Origin: Actinomycetota bacterium | GTDB taxonomy: Bacteria; Actinomycetota; Acidimicrobiia; Acidimicrobiales; Acidimicrobiaceae | Length of the DNA: 13,066 nucleotides | Direction of reading: 5' to 3' | NCBI GenBank assembly: GCA_027318945.1 | Contig: DAHVOF010000035.1 | Span: 1 to 13,066, forward strand | Shown here: positions 8,217-13,066 of the stretch, one piece after another | Position numbering within the stretch: the stretch's first letter is position 1 | How the letters are laid out: every line of letters begins with the position of its first letter | Notes under the pieces: model-generated | What the model was told of the DNA's origin: nothing | The model's database searches: none | The model's input: the letters and a program-made list of their open reading frames with translations, nothing else | Position numbers and translations under genes: made by a program

Positions 8217-8451
8217 GCCAAAGAATTAGGTTATGTAGTGCGGAAAACCGTCTTTTATCGCAGACCGTTGGACAACGACAGTGACACAGCTCAAATGGTA
8301 TGAGCAGTCTCGTCGGCATTGTAGCCGCCGACTATCGCCTGATTTGAATTGGGAGATCCCAAGGAAGCACCATCTGGCAATGCCAGGTTTGCAGCAACAT
8401 TCGCGCGGTAACCGCTGCTCCCCAAGGAGCAATCCGATTGAAGGGAAATGT
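8217..8451 (+). promoter_or_regulatory. Structured 5' leader of the cupin-eutA unit (candidate cis-regulatory RNA)
   Basis: The leader holds a run of short, mostly perfect hairpins. These are CGTT/AACG (8266-8277), GCTCA/TGAGC (8289-8305), GTCGGC/GCCGAC (8312-8332), TTGGG/CCCAA (8349-8362), CTGGC/GCCAG (8374-8386), GCGG/CCGC (8405-8415) and TGCTCC/GGAGCA (8416-8431). The last hairpin ends nine bases before the Shine-Dalgarno. Its TCCC (8419-8422) could instead pair with GGGA of that site (8443-8446), a possible on/off switch for translation. I cannot match it to a known riboswitch class. The frame is open back to 8281, but that part has no recognisable protein sequence. Confidence 0.45.
8440..8446 (+). 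promoter_or_regulatory. Ribosome-binding site of the cupin gene
   Basis: GAAGGGA lies five bases before ATG 8452. It decides that start over the in-frame codon GTG 8281, which would add 57 residues with no family similarity that I can see. Confidence 0.7.
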
Positions 8452-9531
8452 ATGACTCAGACTCGTCTGCTAATTGACCCATATCTTGACTGGGTTAAAG
8501 AAGAAGAAATTCCAGTGTACGAAGAGTTCGGTTTCGACCTTTTGACCATGGATCTCAAGCCTTGGCCACGCATGGGAGCAAAGGGAGCCTTCGCTCTCGT
8601 CTCCGGACGGGGAGATTACCTCGACACATTCGTTTTAGAAATTCCTTCTGGAGGATCGACTGACCCTCAGCGACACCTCTTCGAAGAGGTTATCTACGTT
8701 TTGGCAGGTCACGGTAGCACAACGATAGAGTCATCGGATGGTTCGAAGCGCTCCTTCGAGTGGGGACCGAAGAGTCTCTTCGCAATTCCACTTAACGCAA
8801 CATACAGGCACTTCAACACAAGCGGAACCAAAGCTGCCCGGTTTGTCTCAACAACTAATCTTCCTATGATCATGAAGCTTTTCCACGATTACGATTTCAT
8901 ATTCCAAAATCCGTATAATTTTTCAGGTCGGATCGGAGACAGCAAATATTTCGAGGGAGAGGGTGAATTTATTCCGCATCGGCCTGGACGTCACATGTGG
9001 GAGACAAACTTTGTTCCCGACCTTAGTACCTTCGAACTGCGGGAGTGGAAAGATCGTGGAGCTGGGGGATCAAATATCATGTTCGCATTAGCTCAAGGAA
9101 CTATGCACGCGCATTTGTCGGAGATGCCGGTGGGAACCTACAAGAAAGGGCATCGCCACGGGGCCGATTTTCATATTTTCCCGGTCACTGGACACGGGTA
9201 CTCGATTCTATGGTTTGAAGGTGATAAGGATTTTCGACGCTTTGATTGGCAACATGGAAGTGTCTATGCCCCTGAAGATATGATGTTTCACCAGCACTTT
9301 AACACTAGTCCGGAACCTGCTCGCTATCTTGCAGTTGCATTCGGCGGACTTCGCTATCCATTCAGCCAGGATAAGGTGAAAGTATTCCAAGGCATGGACG
9401 TAAGCCTAAAAAACGGTGGAAAACAAATTGAGTACGAGGACCAAGATGCCCGTATACACCCCATGTACCTTGAAGAACTCGCAAAGCACGGGGCAGAGGC
9501 CCGTATGTCTCAGTTCATCACAGCCAGCTAG
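8452..9531 (+). CDS. Bicupin-domain protein of unknown function
   Basis: The 359-residue product has two cupin barrels. In the first (about 58-135), QRHLFEEVIYVLAGHG gives Q73-x-H75-x3-E79, and the second motif ends at H120 (IPLNATYRHFN). In the second (about 205-300), GHRHGADFHIFPVTGHG gives H234-x-H236 with F240/H241 where Glu is normal, and the later motif carries H280 and H282. At least one barrel, most likely the second, should bind a metal. Bicupins include gentisate-type dioxygenases and sugar or oxalate enzymes, but I cannot assign a reaction. There is no signal peptide or membrane segment. The stop overlaps the eutA start by one base (TAGTG), so the two products are probably made together. 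The protein does not resemble EutQ, the single-cupin protein of classical eut operons. Confidence 0.85.
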   Translation: MTQTRLLIDPYLDWVKEEEIPVYEEFGFDLLTMDLKPWPRMGAKGAFALVSGRGDYLDTFVLEIPSGGSTDPQRHLFEEVIYVLAGHGSTTIESSDGSKRSFEWGPKSLFAIPLNATYRHFNTSGTKAARFVSTTNLPMIMKLFHDYDFIFQNPYNFSGRIGDSKYFEGEGEFIPHRPGRHMWETNFVPDLSTFELREWKDRGAGGSNIMFALAQGTMHAHLSEMPVGTYKKGHRHGADFHIFPVTGHGYSILWFEGDKDFRRFDWQHGSVYAPEDMMFHQHFNTSPEPARYLAVAFGGLRYPFSQDKVKVFQGMDVSLKNGGKQIEYEDQDARIHPMYLEELAKHGAEARMSQFITAS

Positions 9532-11084
9532 TGGGAAACCATAACCACTATCATCACGATCATGACCTTGATTTCTCCTTCCACGACGACGAGGACAGCG
9601 AATTGCCCGATTCTGACGGCGGCATGGAGGGAGAATCCAATGCCTGGCTACTCGATAATGTCGAGCTGATCACAGTTGGTGTCGACGTCGGTTCGTCGAC
9701 CACACATCTCATATTCTCAAGGCTTCATCTTCAGCGTCTTGCCCAGTCGCTATCAAGTCGCTTTGTGGTAGTCGAGCGCTCTGAGATCTATCGCTCACCA
9801 ATCCTGCTCACTCCATTTACGAGTGAGTCTACAATCAATGTCTCCTTACTCTCGGAGTTCATAGACGATAGTTATCGAAATGCTGGAATTAGTCCAGGGG
9901 ATGTCGACACCGGAGTGGTGATTCTTACAGGCGTAGCCTTGGAACGCAAAAACTCACGCGCGGTAGCAGAACTTTTCGCATCCCATGGGGGAAAGTTTGT
10001 TTGTGCGTCTGCTGGGCACAATCTTGAGGGCATATTGTCAGCATTTGGGTCGGGAGCTGTTGCACTATCTCGCAAATTACATGGAGAGATCCTGCATATC
10101 GATATAGGAGGTGGAACAAGCAAGCTCGCTTTGATACGAGATGGCGAGGTATTAGAGACTGCCGCGATATCAGTTGGCGCAAGACTCTTAGCGTTCGATG
10201 CGAACGGAGCGCCATCGCGTATTGAGAGCGCGGCATTTGCCATCGCCGCTAGTTGTGAGCTGGAACTCGATTCGAACACTTCCCTGCCGAACGAGGCCAA
10301 AGAACACTTTGCGAAAAGACTAGCTCAAGCTCTAATGGCTGCAGTCGACCAAGACAATGACCGTCTATCCGACGAGTTGATGCTGACACCCAAGCTATCG
10401 CGTCCGCCGGTCGCAGACGCGATCTTCACGTTCTCCGGCGGCGTATCGGAATACCTTTTTGGCCGAGAGACCATGGTTTTCAATGACCTGGCGCAGTATC
10501 TTTCAAATGCGATCAAAGAAGAATTTGGGAAACGCGGCCTGACTATCACCTCACCATCAGAAGGCATTCGCGCTACTGCGATCGGCGCGTCCCAATTCAC
10601 GGTACAGCTAAGTGGAAATACCATTTTTATTTCGACTGATGTACGACTTCCAATGCACAATTTGCCTGTGATATGTCCAAAGATTCCGATCCTGCCGACT
10701 CGTGATTCGGTGGCGGCGGGGATCTCCACAGCTCTTGCTCGGCTTGACTTGGAGGAGATTCAGTCGCCGATCTGCATCTATCTACCCTGGCAAGGCGATG
10801 CAGAGTACACGGTGCTGCTGGCACTTGCAGGTGGAGTAAGTGACGCTCTCGGAAGCGAGTATCTCAGAAAGAACCTGCCTTTAGTCATTGCGCTCGAGAT
10901 CGATCTTGGGGCGGCACTTGGCCGAATTCTTCAGGAGGAATTGAATTTCAAAGCACCACTGATCTCAATTGATGGCGTTGAACTGCGGGAGCTCGACTTC
11001 GTCGATATTGGAGAGCCTTTACAACCGACCAACGTCATACCGGTAATGGTGAAGTCACTTGCCTTTCCAGCTGCTGAACTCTAG
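9531..11084 (+). CDS. eutA: EutA-family reactivating factor (ethanolamine ammonia-lyase reactivase)
   Basis: EutA is an actin/Hsp70-fold ATPase that frees inactivated adenosylcobalamin-dependent ethanolamine ammonia-lyase of damaged cobalamin. The 517-residue product matches the E. coli protein over its length: GVDVGSSTTHLIFSRL (about 50-65, phosphate-1 loop), GVALERKNSRAV (134-145), SAGHNLEGILSAFGSGA (160-176), HIDIGGGTSKLAL (189-201, phosphate-2), FSGGVSEY (301-308) and the terminal VKSLAFP. The first 31 residues are an extra His/Asp-rich segment absent from E. coli EutA. The start is GTG 9531, overlapping the cupin TAG; there is no Shine-Dalgarno, so coupling is likely. No eutB or eutC is in the window. 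The protein may serve an enzyme encoded elsewhere or a different B12 enzyme. The family assignment is firm; the substrate is not. Confidence 0.9.
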   Translation: MGNHNHYHHDHDLDFSFHDDEDSELPDSDGGMEGESNAWLLDNVELITVGVDVGSSTTHLIFSRLHLQRLAQSLSSRFVVVERSEIYRSPILLTPFTSESTINVSLLSEFIDDSYRNAGISPGDVDTGVVILTGVALERKNSRAVAELFASHGGKFVCASAGHNLEGILSAFGSGAVALSRKLHGEILHIDIGGGTSKLALIRDGEVLETAAISVGARLLAFDANGAPSRIESAAFAIAASCELELDSNTSLPNEAKEHFAKRLAQALMAAVDQDNDRLSDELMLTPKLSRPPVADAIFTFSGGVSEYLFGRETMVFNDLAQYLSNAIKEEFGKRGLTITSPSEGIRATAIGASQFTVQLSGNTIFISTDVRLPMHNLPVICPKIPILPTRDSVAAGISTALARLDLEEIQSPICIYLPWQGDAEYTVLLALAGGVSDALGSEYLRKNLPLVIALEIDLGAALGRILQEELNFKAPLISIDGVELRELDFVDIGEPLQPTNVIPVMVKSLAFPAAEL

Positions 11085-11374
11085 GCGCACTAGGAATTGG
11101 TACCAGCTTCAACCGCTGCTGACTGATGCTAAGCCTATCCGAAAAATGCTCCTGGATACATCTCACTTTCAAGTTCTGCGCATGTCACCCACTGCCCTGC
11201 AGCAGTCAGCCTGATTCTGCATTTATTGGTATCAGGAGCAGTCGCACTTGCGGGTCCCGGTATGCCGGAAAGATTCGCAGATAGCAAACGTATCGATTTA
11301 GCCACGATATCCTTGCATAACGATCATGTCTGTTCCATCCCGCAGCATCTCAAGCTGTCCAACACGGCGAATTA
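11085..11374. other. Convergent intergenic region without a gene
   Basis: This 290-nt gap lies between the ends of eutA and the IclR gene. I see no credible ORF. It holds scattered inverted repeats: CCTGAT/ATCAGG (11210-11236, 15-nt loop), CCGG/CCGG (11257-11268), and GCTGACT (11118-11124) with AGTCAGC (11204-11210). None is followed by a T-run on either strand, so no intrinsic terminator can be called. Confidence 0.5.
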
Positions 11375-12169
11375 CTATATCTCAAGGCCAAAATATGAAC
11401 TTAATTCCTGCGACGCTCCCGTTAACACCGAAGCAAGCTCCTTTATCCTCGACGTGCTCATTCGAGTTGTCGGCATCGATATATTCAGGGCGAATCGAGA
11501 AGGCAGAAATTGTGAAGTAACCGCAACGCTCACAGAGGACACGCCCTCTTCACTTTCTTCTCGCTGTACAGCATAACCTCGCTGCCTGATCTTCTCGATC
11601 TCCTGCATTAAAGCTCCTCGGGTCGATACCGAGTTCACGGTCATCTGAGGCAATTCTTCTTTCGGAAAAAGTTTAAAAATTTCCCCGTCGGTTTGCTGTG
11701 CCAAAATTGCCCTTCCTGTCGATGTGCAGTGGGCATGCATTGACTTTCCCATCCGCGACGCTACCCGCACGGGCCGCGGACTTTCGATCGCGTCGACAAA
11801 TCGCACCATAGCGCCATCCAAAAGACCGAGGTGAACAGTCTCAAGAACCTGCTCATTCAGCCGCTCGAGAATTGGATGAGCCCTGGTGCGCACATCTAAC
11901 TTACTCAGAAGAGAGAATGCGATGTTAGTAAGTGCCGATCCCGTCTGATAAACCTTGGTATGAGGGTCTTGCCGCACGAATCCGCGATACTGAAGCATCG
12001 CGAAAAGCCTGTGTGCCGTCGAAGACGCAACTCCAAGATGGGCGCTAGCATCAGTAAGCCTAATCTCTTGCTGTTCGCCAAGAAGAAGAATTAGCCGTAG
12101 CGCATTGTCGACCGACGCAATTGGGTATTGAGGCCGCAAATCATCGGCATCAATTTTAACTTTCTGCAT
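11375..12169 (-). CDS. IclR-family transcriptional regulator
   Basis: IclR regulators bind DNA through an N-terminal winged helix-turn-helix and sense a small molecule through a C-terminal GAF-like domain; they often control aromatic or acid catabolism. Counting from ATG 12169 (264 aa), the HTH region is about residues 18-70, with RLTDASAHLGVASSTAHRLFAMLQYRGFV. The effector domain (about 85-255) shows HCTSTGRAILAQ and EEGVSSVSVAV, typical of the family. An in-frame TTG at 12193 would add eight residues but lies inside the promoter, so ATG 12169 is preferred. There is no Shine-Dalgarno, consistent with a leaderless mRNA. The gene lies downstream of and on the same strand as the ferredoxin reductase, which may belong to its regulon. 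Confidence 0.92.
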   Translation of the reverse strand: MQKVKIDADDLRPQYPIASVDNALRLILLLGEQQEIRLTDASAHLGVASSTAHRLFAMLQYRGFVRQDPHTKVYQTGSALTNIAFSLLSKLDVRTRAHPILERLNEQVLETVHLGLLDGAMVRFVDAIESPRPVRVASRMGKSMHAHCTSTGRAILAQQTDGEIFKLFPKEELPQMTVNSVSTRGALMQEIEKIRQRGYAVQREESEEGVSSVSVAVTSQFLPSRFALNISMPTTRMSTSRIKELASVLTGASQELSSYFGLEI

Positions 12170-12204
12170 ATCAGAATTATACGTTCCGGACAAGAAAATT
12201 ACAA
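12170..12204 (-). promoter_or_regulatory. Promoter of the IclR gene, leaderless type
   Basis: On the minus strand TTGTAA (12204-12199) and a perfect TATAAT (12181-12176) are separated by exactly 17 bp. The -10 box is followed by six bases and then the ATG at 12169. Transcription should start at or within a base or two of the A of ATG. Confidence 0.75.
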
Positions 12205-12294
12205 CGAAGTCAGTTCAATTTGACGCCCATCCGCATATCCCAATTGCAATGGGTGTCCGTCCATTGCCACGACAACGCAACCATTTAGTCGCAT
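12199..12294 (-). CDS. Possible 31-residue small ORF
   Basis: ATG 12294 opens a 31-codon frame reading MRLNGCVVVAMDGHPLQLGY and ending DGRQIELTSL. GGGA lies only three bases before the ATG, too close for a good ribosome-binding site. Its TAA stop lies inside the TTGTAA -35 box of the IclR promoter. The sequence has a globular-looking, strand-rich composition, but I recognise no family. It could be a small protein, a gene remnant or chance. Confidence 0.2.
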   Translation of the reverse strand: MRLNGCVVVAMDGHPLQLGYADGRQIELTSL

Positions 12295-12356
12295 AATTCC
12301 CGACAGTGATAGAAGGCGAAAATTACCATGGCCGACGGCTCCGCAATCCATTTACC

Positions 12357-13066
12357 TTACTCGACAACCATCTGTTGCAAAAGCTTTATCGGCTCAGAAC
12401 CACTGCGCTGCACTTCCAGCAGTCTTCGACACTGAATCATTGCACGTGGCCAATTTACAGTGGCAACTCCGGAAAACAATCCGCTCGAATCGACGTATAC
12501 GGCCGCAAAACGCCCTGCGAAAACTGGGTCCTCCACTAAAGTCACTAAATTTCCCGTCGCGGTGTCCCCGGCAATCTGCAGCTTCCAATCGTACTGGTCG
12601 CTCCAAATATACTGAACCGCCATGTATCGTTCGAGTTCTGGTGCTCCCAAAATGGTTCTCGCCACGTATCCCGCCTGCTCGACAGCGTTCGTCCAATGCT
12701 CCAACCTGACCAGAGCCCCAGATCGCGTGTCATGCCAACGTGCAATATCCCCCACGCCATACACGTTCTTCTGACCTACAGCCCGGCAATGATCATCGCA
12801 AACTAGTCCATTTTCAAGAATCAATCCTGAATCTGCCAGCCACTCCACATTAGGAATTGTCCCAATTCCAACGACGACAACATCGGCCAGTAACTCAGAA
12901 CTGTCGCTAAGGCGAACCGCATACCCACCCTGCATGGGATCAATCTCCTCGACGCCGACCCCAAAATAGGTGGAAACTCCGTTTTTCAGGTGAAGCCCCA
13001 CGAACCTCTCGCCGACATCGTCCCCCAGAATACGCCCTATCGGAATTGCGAGGGGGTCGACGATGT
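12357..13066 (-). CDS. FAD/NAD(P)-dependent ferredoxin reductase (partial, N-terminus off the right edge)
   Basis: This is the C-terminal 235 residues of a flavoprotein of the BphA4/rhodocoxin reductase (ThcD) type. These enzymes pass electrons from NAD(P)H through FAD to a ferredoxin that feeds a cytochrome P450 or Rieske oxygenase. The frame is open from the right edge. The segment starts in the middle of the NAD-binding domain (GRILGDDVGERFVGLH). It continues through VVVVGIGTIPNVEWL, the FAD-contacting VYGVGDIARW and EHWTNAVEQAGYVARTIL, and the C-terminal YIWSDQYDWKLQIAG. It ends in a normal C-terminal domain. A GTG at 13001 is internal, not a start. Full-length relatives have about 400 residues. 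No ferredoxin or oxygenase is visible; they may lie beyond the edge. Confidence 0.9.
   Translation of the reverse strand, partial: IVDPLAIPIGRILGDDVGERFVGLHLKNGVSTYFGVGVEEIDPMQGGYAVRLSDSSELLADVVVVGIGTIPNVEWLADSGLILENGLVCDDHCRAVGQKNVYGVGDIARWHDTRSGALVRLEHWTNAVEQAGYVARTILGAPELERYMAVQYIWSDQYDWKLQIAGDTATGNLVTLVEDPVFAGRFAAVYVDSSGLFSGVATVNWPRAMIQCRRLLEVQRSGSEPIKLLQQMVVE

Noticed and set aside
8241..8256. Terminator-like CGG-AAAA-CCG followed by TCTTTT
   Set aside because: The stem is only three base pairs, too weak to end transcription of the MBL-fold gene with confidence.
8400..8431. T-box antiterminator (GCGCGGTAACCGC resembles TGGTACCGCG)
   Set aside because: The key TGG-N-ACC sequence is not intact, there is no specifier stem I can identify, and the downstream genes are not amino-acid related.
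8281..8451. N-terminal extension of the cupin protein (416-residue form starting at GTG 8281)
   Set aside because: The extra 57 residues are Arg/His/Ser-rich with no cupin similarity, the DNA is full of hairpins, and ATG 8452 has a good Shine-Dalgarno.
8217..8451. Cobalamin riboswitch before a eutA gene
   Set aside because: Attractive by context, but the conserved B12-box and the GCCACTG-type core are absent, and the few similar fragments occur in the wrong order.
11210..11236. Intrinsic terminator for eutA (CCTGAT/ATCAGG)
   Set aside because: The loop is 15 nt, the stem only 6 bp and no T-run follows; kept only as an inverted repeat.
11226..11576. 116-residue plus-strand ORF across the IclR C-terminus
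   Set aside because: It overlaps coding sequence of a clear IclR effector domain, has no ribosome-binding site and no recognisable family.
12170..12193. Longer IclR start at TTG 12193
   Set aside because: It would place the start inside the promoter between the -35 and -10 boxes; ATG 12169 fits both promoter and family.

Overview
The window looks like part of an Actinomycetota chromosome. Base composition is moderate (near 50% GC by eye, not counted), so this is not a typical high-GC actinomycete; a lower-GC lineage such as an acidimicrobiid is possible but unproven. The main evidence is gene order. On the minus strand, in transcription order, the genes are pdtaR-like ANTAR response regulator, polA, rpsA, coaE and uvrB. 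Mycobacterium tuberculosis has the same order (Rv1626, Rv1629, Rv1630, Rv1631, Rv1633), with a few extra genes between. The four-domain S1 protein and the Tyr-type Pol I O-helix agree with this.

Bases 1-7294 (minus strand) hold this informational block: uvrB (cut by the left edge, 549 codons present), coaE (overlapping the end of rpsA), rpsA, polA and the ANTAR regulator, which has a GTG start and a strong GGAGG site. Bases 7295-7467 are a divergent intergenic region. It leads into a plus-strand metallo-beta-lactamase-fold hydrolase of the glyoxalase II-like type (7468-8157).

Bases 8158-11084 (plus strand) are the most unusual part. A promoter-like pair at 8181-8210 precedes a leader of about 235 nt packed with short perfect hairpins. 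Then comes a two-gene unit: a bicupin protein (8452-9531) and a full-length EutA homologue (9531-11084), overlapping by one base at TAGTG. EutA is the ATP-dependent reactivase of the B12 enzyme ethanolamine ammonia-lyase, but no eutB or eutC is in the window. The EutA homologue carries an extra His/Asp-rich N-terminus. Two adjacent leader hairpins resemble the paired hairpins bound by ANTAR proteins, and the window also encodes an ANTAR protein.

Bases 11085-13066 hold a gene-free convergent gap, an IclR-family regulator (minus) with a near-ideal promoter that appears to give a leaderless mRNA, a possible 31-residue small ORF, and the C-terminal part of a BphA4/ThcD-like FAD-dependent ferredoxin reductase cut by the right edge. 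IclR plus such a reductase suggests a catabolic oxygenase cluster continuing to the right. I found no tRNA, rRNA, insertion sequence or CRISPR array.
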